A stretch of DNA of 64,000 nucleotides, taken from NCBI GenBank assembly GCA_022828595.1, contig JAKGHH010000003.1, forward strand, positions 15,004,934 through 15,068,933, given 5' to 3'. This stretch comes from Nelumbo lutea. Taxonomy: Eukaryota; Streptophyta; Magnoliopsida; Proteales; Nelumbonaceae. Shown piece by piece: positions 36,524 to 49,738 of this stretch. Under the pieces are notes generated by a model. It was not told the DNA's origin and searched no databases. It saw only the letters and a list, made by a program, of their open reading frames with translations. The translations under genes were made by a program, and so were the position numbers. Each line of letters opens with the position of its first letter. Within the stretch, counting starts at the first letter, position 1.

Positions 36524-39500
36524 TCAAATGTGATGGTGCTGAAGCTGCAGCAGCCGAGAATAAGCACCATCGGCCCGGCTCACCAGTTCGGAGTGGCTGC
36601 CCTGTTCCACAACACGGCCATCTTGCACCACAGCAATATTGTCAACCCCTTGAATGGTTGAGAGTCTGTGAGCCACCAACACGGTGGTCCGTCCTCTCAT
36701 CAGCCTCTCCAGGGCTTCTTGGAGAACACACTCCGACTCAGCGTCTAGTGCACTTGTTGCCTCATCTAGTAGCAATATTGCTGGGTTCTTTAGCACCGCT
36801 CTGGCAATTGCAATCCTCTGTTTCTGCCCACCCGATAGCTGCACCCCTCTCTCCCCCACCGGGGTCTTGTATCCATCCGGTAGCGCACTAACAAAGCCAT
36901 GAACGTTTGCAGCCCGAGCTGCCTCTATCACTTCAGCCTCCGTTGCTCCATCCTTCCCGTAAGCAATGTTATCAAAAATGCTCGCTGCAAACAACGCTGG
37001 CTCTTGTTGTACCAGCCCAATCTTAAGCCGGAGAGACTTCATGTTCAACCTCCGGATGTCCTTTCCATCGATTAATACCTTACCGGCTGATGGATCGTAG
37101 AAGCGCTCGATTAACACTATTACAGAGCTTTTCCCAGAACCACTGGCACCAACAAGAGCCTGGCTTTGCCCGGCTCGGATTCGGAGGTTGAGGTCTTTAA
37201 ACACCATCACTTCAGGTCTTGTGGGATAAGCGAAGTCAACATGCCGCAGCTCAATTTCCCCACGTACAGACTCAACTGTTTCGGCGTCAGGTTCATCTGG
37301 ATCAATTTTGGTAGTCCTGTCTAGAATGGAGAACACAGAGCTCACGGCCTCACCACCTCTGATTATTTCAGGGGCAAGGCTGACGGTCTCGGCTACTGAG
37401 TTGGCAGTGATGACAAGGACGACAAAGACCTTAATGACCTTGGAGAAGGTAGATACACCTTTGCTGACAAGGTGTGCGCCATACCAGAGGATAAGAGCCT
37501 CCGATGCGTATAATGCAAGCTGGGAGACACCAAACATGGAGCCCGCGGACTGGCTACGTCGGAGGCTTCTGCGTTGTGGGACACGGAGCTCGTGGCAGAA
37601 GAGGGAAAGAATCTTATCCTGAGCATTGAAGGCTGCCACAGTGCGGATGTTGCTCACACCTTCTCCTGCAATCATGCTCGTTTTGGCATGCGCCTTTGCT
37701 GTGTCTCCGGCGAACCCTTTCAGAGAAAGTTGCTGTATGATTTGGGTAACAGAAAATAACTGTCAGAATAATCAATGATTTATATACCAAAAGTATAAGT
37801 AGGTGGATCATATTTAGTCAGTCTTCAAGAAATGTACAAACCCAAGTTATTTTGATTTTACAGGCAGAGCAGCTGGCACTTAATCCTATCCACATGGGGC
37901 ACAGCCACATGTGAAGCTCTCGACAGTCATCAAGAGACATGAACGACAAATGCATTGGTTTGACTTTGCTTAAAGAAAAACCAGTTTATTTGGGCCCATC
38001 CATTTGGGTCAGATTCCTCTTCTGCAAATCTAATTTTCTATCAGGTGTGTAAGTTATTTAACTCTTAAAATGGCCCAACTGGCAAAGGTAAATAGAAAAG
38101 ATGTTTCTGTTTCAGTGCTGGAACTAAAACGGGACAAGACGCAAAAGTTAAAAAGTAATGAAAAAAGGTGTAGAAATCGTGAAAGTGAATCAGATTTTTT
38201 TTTTTTTTTTTTTTGCACCGAGACTAAATAGGAGTTAGGACGCAACTGTCAATGCAGAGCGTCAGCGCACCATGACTGCACCACTGACAATTCCACCATG
38301 AAAATACATGATCAAAGAAAATTTTATTTAAAAAAAATAAAAAAGGAACGGAAATGTGTTGAAACAACTAAGAACAAAAACAAATCAAAATCACGAGCGC
38401 GAATCTTACGAAACTATTGCATTGGTTCCAAGACACTAAACAATGGAGTAAAGCAGTAAAAATCTCAAGTATTTTCGTCCCCTTCTGTTCAGAGTTCAGA
38501 AATCAGGAACCCCCCCACCCCCACCCCCACCCCCTGCAAGAGACAGTCAACTAATATACACTGTAGCCCTGCAGCATTGGTACAAGGTAAATACACTTAA
38601 CCTTGTGTATTGACCCGGTGGTAAATTTAGGAGTTCGAAAAATAAAAATAATAAAAATAGGAATAATACAAAACGTCATTTTTTGTAGATAATGAGCCAA
38701 ATGCACAGGAGGGTTGGGGTTGAGTTGGGCAAATTCCATTTCAGATGCAAAAATATCCCTATGTCATCACAAAGTATTTATTATCATTAAAAGCAGGGTT
38801 ATATAATGCCTTTTACCAAGGACAGACACGGTTTAATAAAAAATATAAAAAATTGGGAACGGAGGAAAACAATCGAGAGAAAGAAAAGTTAAAAACCAAG
38901 AGAGGGAGAGAGAGAGCAGCCCCGCTACCCCGCCCGCGGCAGAGAGAATGCACGTGCATTATAGTGCCACGTTGGATCTATCCTAGTATTCTTTACTTCT
39001 CTGTATTTATAAAAGTGTCAGATCGGTCCAGATACGACGACGGGTTCTGACACACAATTCCGAGGAAAATGACATGAAAACCCTTGGGTTTAGGTCTGCC
39101 CCAAGCAACCGCCAACCGGGCACCGGAGTGGTTAAAGTAAAGGGTGGAACATAGTCGAGAGCAGAGAATGCGACTAAAAATTACCTGAGCAAAATTGGCC
39201 AATACCAGAAGAGGGAATGTTGCGAGGATAAGGAGCGAAACCCTCCATTCAATTATGAAAGCCACTATAAAGGACGTGAGCAGGGATGTCATGTTCTGTA
39301 GTATCACCGAGATCCTCTCAGCAATGGCCGACTTCACATCTGCAGCATCCGTAGCCAGGCGAGCCGCAACCAGGCTTGAATTGTTTTCCTCTTCATCGAA
39401 CCACCCTACTTCATTCCTTAGGATAGCTGCAACATTTTTCACAGTATAACAGAGTAAATATGAATAAATATATAAACAACTCTTCTTATGGGTGGTCCAT

Positions 39501-42500
39501 TCGGCAATTTTCCTAGAGCTAGAGAGCTAGGTTGGCCACTCAGAATATAGTAGGCCTCGGGTTAGCATTCTTCTTTATTGGTTATGTGATAAAACTAGGC
39601 AACTCATGTTCACAAGTTCATCCCTAGTGCCCTATCCACTGCTCGTGGGCCTAGCAGCCTAGCAGGAGGTGGCACCATATCCTGATGAGCCATTGAGCCC
39701 TTCTCCTTCGACAGACAGGGGGATGGCGATAAAAACAAGAAACAGAAGATGCCCAAGGGGGCAAAAAATGGTGCAAGGACTTGCGTACCTGCAAGCATCA
39801 TCCTCCTAACTCTAGTTGTTAGGTTCTCCCCCATGATGCTGAAGAAATAATGCTGCGTTAGATATGCCACCACAGCGTAAAGCCCTGCTCCGATGTATAT
39901 GAACACAAACTCCTTTGTTTTCCTCTCCATTGCCGTGTAATCCCTATAGTAAAACACCTCGATCATGTTGCTCATTACAATTGCAAACGTTGGGCCGATA
40001 AAGCCTGATAAAACTGAACCAACTGCCCCCATGATTGAATATGGCCACTCGGGTGCATTCAATTTGAGCAGCCGGAAGAAGTATCCATCTGGAGCAGGAT
40101 TCTTCCTATCAGTGTCTGCATTCGATATCATCTCAATTCGACCATCTGCTCCAGTACTGTACTGATAGCTCAAGTTCCTCAAACTACCAGACCGCAGGCT
40201 CAGGGACTTTGTAGAAAGAGAATGACTTAAACGGGAGGACCGTGATCGGCGGGTTGATGGTGCACCCAAATCCCTGTTCCTGGCCATCTCCTGGAATCGG
40301 ATTAAGGAGGCATACGATCCTGCTTTGGCTATCAGTTCATCGTGGGTACCAGTCTCAACCACTTGGCCTTGCTGGATGACTGCAATTGTGTCCACGTTTC
40401 TTATTGTCGAGAGGCGATGAGCTACCACAACAGTCGTCCTCCCGACCATCAGGCGGTCTAGAGCCTCTTGAACGATGCTTTCAGAACCAGCATCCAGGGC
40501 ACTAGTGGCCTCGTCTAGAAGGAGGATTTTTGGGTTCTTCAACATAGCTCTGGCGATCGCTATTCTCTGTTTCTGCCCACCGGAGAGTTGTACTCCTCGC
40601 TCTCCAACCTGGGTTTGTTGTTACAGGGTAAAATTCCAAGTTAGAACCTTGATTGCAAGAATCAAAGTGATAAAATTTAATCAGAAGGAAAAATAAAAAT
40701 AAAAAGCAATGGTTATGAAGTGTAGTTCAAAACAAGATGGCATCACTTTTAACACTATCCACATGGAGATTGCTCAACAGTTGAGCTTTGATAAAAAGTC
40801 GTATGCATTTCGCTTCGTAACAATTTGAATTTTAACATAATGTGGATCCGGTTGAATGGACTTGCATTTTTATCCTTATCACATGCTACAGAGAAAACTG
40901 AAGCTTGCTGGGCAGCTAATTACTTACTTGCGTATTATACCCATTAGGAAGTAAAGTAATGAAGCTGTGGGCATTTGCAGCAGCAGCAGCAGCTTCAACT
41001 TCAGCAATAGAGGCATCAGGCTTTCCATAGAGTATGTTCTCGAGTATGGTGGTAGCAAAAAGAGCAGGTTCTTGGTTCACCAAACCAATCTGATCCCTTA
41101 ACCACTTGAGTTGGAGGGTCCTTATATCCACATTATCCAGCAACACCTGCCCTGCACAGGCCAAAATGGAACAGAAATTAATACAAACCAAAAGTAATAG
41201 TTTTAATACGAATAGGCATGAGAGTAGGAGGACAAAGGAAGGTTTCAGTTACCCTGATTAGGATCGTAGAACCTTTCTATCAGGGACACAACAGTGCTCT
41301 TTCCTGACCCACTACCTCCAACAACAGCAACTGTCTTCCCTGCTGGGAAGAAAATTGAGAAATCCCTAAAGATAATGACATCTGGCCGTGATGGATAGCC
41401 AAAGGTCACATCTTTAAATTCAATATTCCCATTGACCTCCGTCAAACACTTTCCATCGGAGGGGTCCTGAATTATGGAGGGCTTTTGCCTGATAATCTCC
41501 ATTAGCTTATATCCAGCTGTTTTGCCTTTACTAAAAGCTCCAAGATTTGAAAATGACTGGCCCAAGCTCCTGTAATGAGAAACAAGGGTTACTACTCATA
41601 ATGCATTTAAATTAGGAGGTTGGGACATACAAAAAAAAAAAAAAAAGAAATCAAACAGAGCCCGAATATGGCAAGAAGTTAGGTAGATCAAAAGGGATAG
41701 AAAATGGAGAGTGCATTTGAAAATTGGCAATCTTACATGCCACCAACAATCGCAGAGAAAATGGCGGTGAAAGCCTTCCCACCGTCGGTCTGCCCGTTCC
41801 GGATGAAAACACCAGCATACCAGAAAACGAGGGCCCATGACATGCAAGCAATGCCATAGGTGCATCCAATTCCAAGGCCCTTGGCCATCCCAGCCTTGTA
41901 CCCCAGCTTTAATGTGTTCTGAATCGCATCTGAGTAGGAATTAAGAGCCTTGCTTTCCCCAACATACGAGTATACGGTCCGAACTTGAGCAATGGCCTAC
42001 TCAATTATCAGAAAATATAAATACCAACTGTCACCCCATGTGCGCTTTCAGAGGATTTCATTTCATCGCATTACACAGATATAACAAAAAAAAAAAAAAA
42101 AGTTGAAAACAGTGTCCAAAATAAGTTGAAATTTAGTAACAGAATAAGTATGTACGAGGGAGTTTTCAAAGCACACTTGTAAATTGTAATTTGTATTCTT
42201 TTTTTTTTATTTTTAACCCAAAGTCCCGAGTTCTTCAGAAATTCATTTAAGCAATGTTAGATGATAATAATTTTAATAATATAAAAGTCTTACATAGAAC
42301 GAAACGTACAAATGTAAGGGCAAATTTTTTTTTTCTCGTTGGGGGGTGGGTTTCATGCTTTTATTAACCAGGGGACGTGCAGAGAGAGAGAGAGGGGCAC
42401 CTAGTTCTATTTCCATCAGAAGGCGCAAAATGACGTTTAAGTTACAATTCCAAACCTCCAATGGCACGTGTCCCCATGAAGTGGCAAGTACCAAGTACAT

Positions 42501-44647
42501 TACTTTTCCTGGCCCTCTATGGCCGGAACAGCGAGTATCGTTGGAGTCAAAAATTAAAAACGACTCGAACAACTTTTTCATTGATTTAGGAAATAAAGGA
42601 CTTGTCACATGAGTGGAACTAATGGCATGGATAAAAGGAAATAAATCAAAACTTACCTGCTCGGCGATTATGCCGGCGTTGGCGTAGGATTCTCGACTCT
42701 TGGAAGTGAGGCCGGTGAGCGTGTAGGCGTATAAGCCCCCGGCGAAGGCGATTCCCGGGATCACGGCCACGCTCAGTAGCGCCAGCCTCCATGCCGATAA
42801 GAAACCCACCACTAGTCCCGCCAGAAAAGTAGATAGATAGTGTATGAAGTTCCCCACCTTCAACAAAACAAATGGGTGCAAGTAACAACAACGTTAGCAA
42901 CAAACAAAATCCGACCATGCCAAACCCATCTGCTTCTAACTGTGTTAGAATCTCAACTCGCCTAAGCTATTTTGCGCCACCACCCACTCCTCTGCTAAAA
43001 TGAGCGTATCACTTGTGTACATGTAGACAAGAGGTGAGTAGGCAAGCTAGTAGGGTTTCCGGTTCCTAATACTACATAATAGACAGACAAAAGAATGGTT
43101 TGGAGGGTGGAACGGCAACTCCAAACAAACATCCAGATGAACGGGGACCCAGCCAAAGAAGAGATGCGTACGTTAAGTAAAGCGCCCAGCTAATGTGCGC
43201 CCCCAATCAGAAGCATTTTTTTTATATAATGACGGGAACGGGACTAAACAACCCCGGGCCCGGGATGAGGAGTGAGTAGGACGTGGGCTGTGGGGATGAT
43301 GGTGCGATGGGTCATCTTCGGGTTTAACGGATGGATGGGTTCCCAGCGATACCGCTATGAGAAAAAACCCAAAGGAGATCTAAACCATATCCAGATAGAA
43401 AACGAGGGAAGTGGACGTTTCAGAAAAAAAATTGAAGGTACCTTCTCGCTGATCGCATCCTGAACCAGAAGAGTGTCAGTGGACACGCTGAAAACGATAT
43501 CTCCCGTTCTGGCATCCGTGTCGAAGAATCCCACGTCCTGCTTCAACACCGCTTCTAAATACTGTTTCCTTAGACTAATCACTTGCCTCTCCCCCGAATA
43601 CATCCAACAAGCGATCTCTGATCCATACATCCACAACCAAACAATTAATTAATTTTTTAATAAATCATTTCATCTTCATACATGATCCATACACCCCCAT
43701 TGTCATTCTTCCTCTCCACATGGTATGGATATCATAAAACCATTAAAAGCAAACACCACCACAATTAATAACGAAATCATAACGTCTGAATCTCGTTTCG
43801 AAAAATAAGGAAAACGCAGATGACATTTATTGACGGATTTCTTGGTATTTTTCTCATCATCAAGGCGGGAATCCCGAATCAAAGACCCCAATTTCTTCTA
43901 CAGGAAACGTTAAAGGAAACATTTTTGTTTCTCAGCTTGTCATGTTAAGAAAGAAACAGACCACGTGCCGCCGCTACCTACCGGATCCGATACGAATCGG
44001 ACGACACAAGTCACTAGCAAGTAACGACTCCATTGTCCCCATATGGGAATGGGATCGTGAGGCTGGTAAACGTCGAGCTCCTTATTGGTGAAACAGCTCG
44101 GACTTTAACCCAGCAAACAGAAGTTTGAAGTAGAGATCTAGAGAGAGAGAAAAAAAAAAAAAAGAGAAGCAGAGAGAAACAGAGATCGAACTGTGTTGGG
44201 CTCACCTGCGTAGGACGATAAGCATACGACCAGTCCCAGGTAGACAAAATACAGAGCATACTGCATTTCACCCCAAAAAAATAACAAAAATGAGAAGAAT
44301 ACAAACGGAGATATGAAATGATCGAGTAATGAATACCATTTAAATTAAATATCCAGAATGATGATGAAATGAGGATTTTGAAAATCTTGGGGGAATCAAA
44401 CCTTGGCGACTTCTTCAGTCATTTTCTTCAAATCCGACTGGTTTTTTCCAAACCCATTGACCATATCTCCGAAAAGAAGGAAGAAAACAGGCATGGCAGA
44501 GCCATGAACCACAGCACCTATGCTTCCCGCTATCATGAGAACCCAATCATACTTGTCCGCAAATGAGAATAGCTGATAAAAGGGAAGGCTCTGTTCCTTT
44601 TTCTTCCCAGCCTCTGGCAAGCTTTTACCTTCTGTAGTTTCCGCCAT
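36524..44647 (-). CDS. ABCB19: ABCB19-type ABC transporter (auxin/brassinosteroid exporter class)
   Basis: Full-length plant ABCB (MDR/PGP) transporter, 1249 residues, a few fewer than Arabidopsis ABCB19. Exons on the minus strand: 44402-44647, 44206-44260, 43442-43617, 42657-42857, 41737-41996, 41253-41569, 40928-41151, 39789-40608, 39185-39426, 36524-37732. All introns are GT-AG and all phases agree. Two halves, each six membrane spans plus an ATPase domain. NBD1: Walker A GGSGSGKS about 397-404, LSGGQ 501-505, Walker B LLLDE ending at 526. NBD2: GASGSGKS about 1042-1049, LSGGQ 1146-1150, LLLDE ending at 1171. A Ser/Arg-rich linker ([17 protein letters not shown]) joins the halves. Near-identity to Arabidopsis ABCB19 along its length, including the [10 protein letters not shown]-terminus and exon number, supports orthology. 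The family acts at the plasma membrane, exporting auxin with partners such as TWD1; brassinosteroid export has also been reported. Start at 44647 chosen by this alignment. Confidence 0.96.
38510..38535 (-). repeat. G-quadruplex-type motif in ABCB19 intron 9
   Basis: The plus strand reads as four long C-runs separated by single A's. On the transcribed minus sense this gives four runs of five or more G's with one-base T loops. This is the classic pattern for a stable G-quadruplex, and it would be present in the pre-mRNA. Confidence 0.75.
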
Positions 44648-44725
44648 TGGAGCCGCAACCGAAGGCTTCTGCAACTTTCACCTGTAGAAAGGAAACAATG
44701 TAAAGGGCGAGCAAACTCAGGAGCC

Positions 44726-44782
44726 TCAGAACAACCTCGACGCCGTCTTGCCAATGGTCTTGGTTCCGATTCTTTCCGCCAT
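44726..44782 (-). CDS. upstream ORF in the ABCB19 leader
   Basis: A short ORF of 18 codons plus TGA, starting at 44782 and ending at 44726, 78 bases before the main ATG at 44647. It begins MAERIG, much like the main start MAETTE. It lies between the predicted TATA box and the main ORF, so ribosomes scanning an unspliced leader would meet it first. A possible 3' splice site (TTTCTACAG at about 44692) could remove it if a 5'-UTR intron exists. Whether it is translated is unknown. Confidence 0.45.
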   Translation of the reverse strand: MAERIGTKTIGKTASRLF

Positions 44783-44963
44783 TGAAAACGCAGAAAGATC
44801 TAGCCTTCCTTCTACAGCCGTTAACCGGGAGAGATGGAGGAGGGAGAGTAAAGCGTCAACACCAACAGTCCAGGAAATCTTAACCGTAGGTTCCGATGTA
44901 TTCTGGGTTTCCCACGGCCACCACCATTGGAGTTTAAAGCAGCGATCGGAGCCTTTTTCTTTT

Positions 44964-44973
44964 CTTTATATCT
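44964..44973 (-). promoter_or_regulatory. TATA box candidate of ABCB19
   Basis: On the minus strand the sequence GATATAAAG lies about 320 bases before the ATG. It would place transcription start near 44935 and give a leader of about 290 bases containing the upstream ORF. Confidence 0.5.
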
Positions 44974-46386
44974 ACCTCCACTTACCGTCTCAGGAAACTG
45001 ACAATGTCGGTCTAGTTATCAGTCCAAGACGAGTCTTCACTTGGGAGCTTCGTACGCCCACTGGTGCGAGAGCGAACAAGAGAGAGAAGGAGAGACCTTT
45101 TTAGTCAAACGAGACTAGATGAATTAAATGAGGCGTATGCGAGGTGGGGAACGGAGGAACTTATAGCGAAAGAGTGAACCATGGTTGTGAACTGGTTAAT
45201 TGGGGTTAGATGGAATCTGGTTAAAGTTTGCTTCGATGGCTGTGCATGAAAATTGTATTGCCAACTATTATTGTTTGTTAGCACTTTGCACACTCCATCC
45301 AGTTACTCGATATTTATCACTTATTATCCTTTCTAGAAATAAAAGAAAGAAAATATTAACAACAAAAGAAAAGGCATCGACATTTTACTCAGTAACCGTT
45401 TACTTGATGACCGCCAAAGCAAAGCTTCTCCCACGTTATTTTTTAATTAATCCGTTAATCATTACGTAAGTTTTGTCAAAACGATCAACCACCCATGCAT
45501 CTTCACCGTTCATCCACATTATGTGTGTGGGATCCAGTATGGCTTATTTATTTGTTAATCATAATAATATTCTAAATCAACGTGCATTGTTTACACGTCG
45601 CCCTAAAATTTTCCTTGTCTTTGCTTATCAAACATCAGTGGTGCGGATTGATTATATGGAGCAGATTCAGATCGAGTATGGATCTTACCCTGCCCATATT
45701 ATCATAGACGAGATGTAACACGTCGCAGATGAGATGGCAGTCTGGTAAATTACCCGCGTGTCCCTCCACTTCAATTTATTACTCTTAGACACGTTGTCGT
45801 TGTCCCATCCAGTCCCCACACAATAAATAAATCACATATGCAGTATCTCGCTAGTGTGGCAGAGGAGTGACCGTGAGTTAATATAATATTGGCCTGGGCT
45901 GAACCGTCATTCTCCCTTTTAGATTTGTTTATTTGTCAGTTGGATTCCGTAGGATGGTGCTTTTACATTTTTACAATAATAAAAAAGATTAGGGATTGTG
46001 AAGCTCAATCTACGTACGTTGCAAGTCTGTCGGAGTAAGCAGTAAGCACGGACAGACGTGACAAAACTCTCATTTACCAAAAAAAAAAAAAAAAAGAACA
46101 AAAACCTCGTCGGTTAAAAATAACAAAACATCCGTACCAAAGGTTAAAACAAGTATTGAATCATTATTTACTGTTATTGTAGTTTTGTTTTCTTTGATGG
46201 ATAATAATGATCCACAAAATTACACTTATCAGTTGAAACAAAAAAATTAAAAAAAAAAAAAGCCAACGGCGTTACAAGTTCTTAATAAACATAGAAAAGA
46301 ATCATCTGAATTTACGAGAGCAACTAGGTACATCTGATTAATTAAGAAAAGTATAGATAAGAAAGGGGCTAAAAGGGCTACGGACA
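44974..46386. other. intergenic, upstream of ABCB19
   Basis: The promoter region of ABCB19 and further 5' sequence. No other gene is visible. There are A-runs near 46080 and 46250. Confidence 0.55.
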
Positions 46387-46394
46387 GTGAAAAG

Positions 46395-47431
46395 CAAGGT
46401 TTTTAAAAACGAACTGAAAACAGAACCGGTGAGGGGACTGGTTTCCGGTTAAACGGTTCAACCATCCGAGTCGAATGGTTTGATTCGTGATATCATAAAT
46501 AAATTAAAAATAAAAAATAGTATAAAATTAAATAAAAAACAGAAAAAAATATAGTAAAATACAAAAAATAAAACCATCTAAATAAAAAGTAATATAGTAC
46601 AAAATACATAAAAAATATTAAAAAAATACATAAAATTTTTAAAAAATTTAGAAAAAAATACAAAAAAATAAAACCATAAAATTTCTTCAATAAATCTCTT
46701 TCTCTCTCTCATTAGGTGGTGGATGAATCCTCCATCTACTTCCTTTGAAGCAAGAAACAAAACCCTTAGAAGTGGTGCATGTACGAGCAGAGCCACCCAA
46801 GGCCTACGTGATTAATCGTCAATGCCACCTCTCGCACATTGATGAGCATGGTGTTGTCGAACTCTTCCATATACATCTCTAGAATGATGCTTAGAGGATC
46901 CAAGATCCCTGTTGATTGTCACAACAGTTACTACCATTAGAAACCCTCACATGTCGTTGCAAATTCGCCGTCTGCCACAACAAACTTGGTGGCAGGCAAG
47001 TCCGCCATCCACCGCTGCAAGTGCTAACCGCCGCAAGGCCCGCAACTCTTACTACTACCTGCAAGTTCGCCTTCAAATGCCAGAGGTGCTGGCCACTGCA
47101 GGTTGTCGGTTGGGTGTGAGGGTTGAGAGGAGGGAACTCAAAAACCGTAAAGCTAAATTGACTAAACATCCGAACTGGATTACTGGGTTGGGGAGAAAGT
47201 ATTTTATTTTTTGTTTTTTTATTTAAAACACTGAAAAATAAAAAAAGTAACCCGCGAACCGCTGCCCAGGTCGAACGGTTTAGCGATCTGACCACCCGAG
47301 TAAATGGTTTTTTGACTTTTTCAACAGGTTTTAAAAATTTCCAGTTTTTAATAAAACCAAACCCTAGGGGCTGACTAGTTATCGGTTTTTCCGATCCGAC
47401 CATCTGATCTGGTCCGGTTTTGAAAACCGTG
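46395..47431. mobile_element. long member of the hAT MITE family with a non-MITE interior
   Basis: A 1037-bp element with ends CAAGGTTTTTAAAAACG and, reversed, CACGGTTTTCAAAACCG. It is flanked by an exact 8-bp duplication GTGAAAAG (46387-46394 and 47432-47439). The outer 100-300 bp carry the same 'accggt', 'ccatccgag' and 'ggttttgaaaacc' blocks as the 280-bp elements. The middle (about 46690-47190) is richer in G+C, has a different character and contains a minus-strand frame of nearly 200 codons without a recognisable domain. It may be captured host sequence or the remains of a longer parent element. No hAT transposase motif is seen. Confidence 0.75.
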
Positions 47432-47439
47432 GTGAAAAG

Positions 47440-49735
47440 TTTTTTATTGCACATGTCCATGGCCGAACTAGCGGAAGAACAGAACAAAATTTGGGTGAAA
47501 GTAATAAAAAGTTATTTGATTGATGATGGATATGACAGTGAATCACCAAACAGGATTCGGCCCAAATATAATTGGGAAGATGATGATGATGATGAAATTA
47601 AAGAGAAATGCATCCATTTTTCTTTAATGCTTAGCCAATAATAGGCTACCTTTGTTTTCCATTTATGTTAATTTGGGTTGATGTCAATGGTAGAAAAATA
47701 TTTTTTTAATATAATCAAATATTTAAAAAAAAAATCCCATCCATTTTAGGTTAAAAGCAAACCATCCAACAACGACTGCCCAAGATGGGTGATTCCCGGT
47801 GTTCTATTCCCCATTGTCCCTTTTTCTTGTTATTTTATGACTGGCACAGTATTTCACTATACATGAAACCTAAAACCTTAAAAGCAAAGAAAAAGAAATT
47901 AAAGACTACGGAGTTAGCTATTTAAGAGATTGATGAAAACATGGACTGTACATATACAAGGGTTGGTTGGTAGAATCACCAATTTAGAACACCAGGGGCT
48001 CAGACTAACTTCATCATCTCAGGTGTGTTATGCACCATGAGAAGTTGGGTTCAATTTTGGTATCAATGTCTGAAAGTCCATTGATAAAGCAGGCATCTAA
48101 ACACTTTCTATTGCTTCATGGAGAAAAAAACCGAGTGTACTTTGTTTGGTTTTAGGGTTTTAGCAAAAGTTGGAGAAGCAGAAGATGCCTGGTTTATTAT
48201 ATTCACAAAGAAAAAAAGGGGGAAAAAGTTGGAAAAAATTGTGAATCTTCCAGTTTTCTTTTTTTCCATTAAACTTTCATATTTGTATTTAGTGGTTTGG
48301 TTTTTGTGGTTTAAATTGGTGTCACGCTGACTCTATTATAATTGGTTAGGATGCTCATCAAAAACCAAAAAACTGAATTGAACCGATGAAATAAACCAAA
48401 AAATTTAGTTCTATTCAGTGTTTTGAAAAAATTAAAGGTATCGGTTCAATTTGAATTAACCAATATGAGAAACTAGCAGCTAACCAAACAAGTTTGCTAG
48501 TTCAACATTGTTGTCTCCTTTCAATTGAACTATTTGGATATTACAAAAACAATAACAAAAAATGCTGTTTAGAGTTAAAAGTAAGCATAACAAAAGCAAA
48601 TGCTACAGTGCATGAAGCAGAAAGAGAAAAGTAAACCAGCTGTGAGAATGCGGCATCTTTAACATTATATTAAAATCTTCAACATAATTTAGTAAGTACA
48701 TGCACCCTGTGATACATTAATCAATGAAAAGGTAATAAATCATATAACATCTTTAACATTTTATTAAAATCTTCAACATATTTAATAAGTACATCTATAA
48801 AACCTGAATCAATGAAAAGGTAATAAATCATGTGACATCTTTAAAATGCACCATGTAAAAATTAAGTCATTTTATAATGATACTAGGTTAATTACTTGAA
48901 ATAAAAAGTCTATTTCCTACATATCAAGCTTTTTTTTTCGAAAATTTTAGTGAAATTTTACTAAAAAGAAAAAAGATTATTTAGAACGAGCCTTCATAAC
49001 TTTCTCCAAAAACAACCAACGACCAAAGCAGCAACAAAACTGAAGCCGGGAAGACGATCATCTCCTGACTATGACAACACTAGCAACTATACTGACCTCT
49101 TCTTCCTCTCCCTCTTCCCCTTACCGTCTTCTTCCCTATAACGTCTGCTACCACTAAAGCATCCATATAGAACTATACGAGCCTTCGTAACTTACTACTT
49201 CCGGGGAACCCACCCAATATGAAACCCTCACTACCTCCTAAAATAGTCTTCCTACATATACATCAAGTATCAACGAGAATAAGAATTGTTATTTTCTTAG
49301 AAACCAATTTCTAAAACTTGAATTTTCTTCTACCCAACCAAATAGTGCCTTCAAAGCTTTTGAATGTCCATCTTTCCTTTTATCTTCTGTACATTTATGT
49401 GTCACGAGTAATTAAGTACATGTGTTGCACATGAGAAATTTTTCTTCATATTAATTATTTAAATTTTAAATATATCATAATTAAGATAAAAATTAAAAAT
49501 TAACAAAAGTTACAATATAATAAAAAATAAACTTAAATATTTATTATTCAATTATGACATCATGGGTTTCTTTGAAAGATTGGATCACTAATCCATCATC
49601 TAGATAAGAAAATACCTTTATTTTTGAATTAGTTTTAAATTAGAAAAATTATAGTCAAAGCTCGTGTACATTTAAAATTAGGCTATAAGTAGGTCCATAA
49701 ACCAACAAAACTTTGACAAGCAACTCTACATTTCA
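47440..49735. other. intergenic, no gene seen
   Basis: A 73-codon plus-strand frame (47420-47641) with an acidic tail straddles the end of the hAT element and has no recognised domain. The rest is AT-rich, with a tandem duplication at 48654-48835. Confidence 0.45.
48654..48835. repeat. tandem duplication (~90-bp unit)
   Basis: Two copies, 48654-48747 and 48748-48835, each starting CATCTTTAACATT and including TCAATGAAAAGGTAATAAAT. A third partial start (CATCTTTAAAATG) follows at 48836. The copies differ by small indels. Confidence 0.75.
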
Positions 49736-49738
49736 AAT

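Noticed and set aside
41590..41875. Two minus-strand frames over ABCB19 exon 5 (41596-41865 and 41651-41875)
   Set aside because: They are out of frame with the transporter. The correct frame between 41737 and 41996 gives the expected membrane-domain sequence.
47420..47641. 73-codon plus-strand frame with an acidic WEDDDDDE tail
   Set aside because: It begins inside the hAT element's terminal repeat, the acidic part comes from a GAT repeat, and there is no domain.
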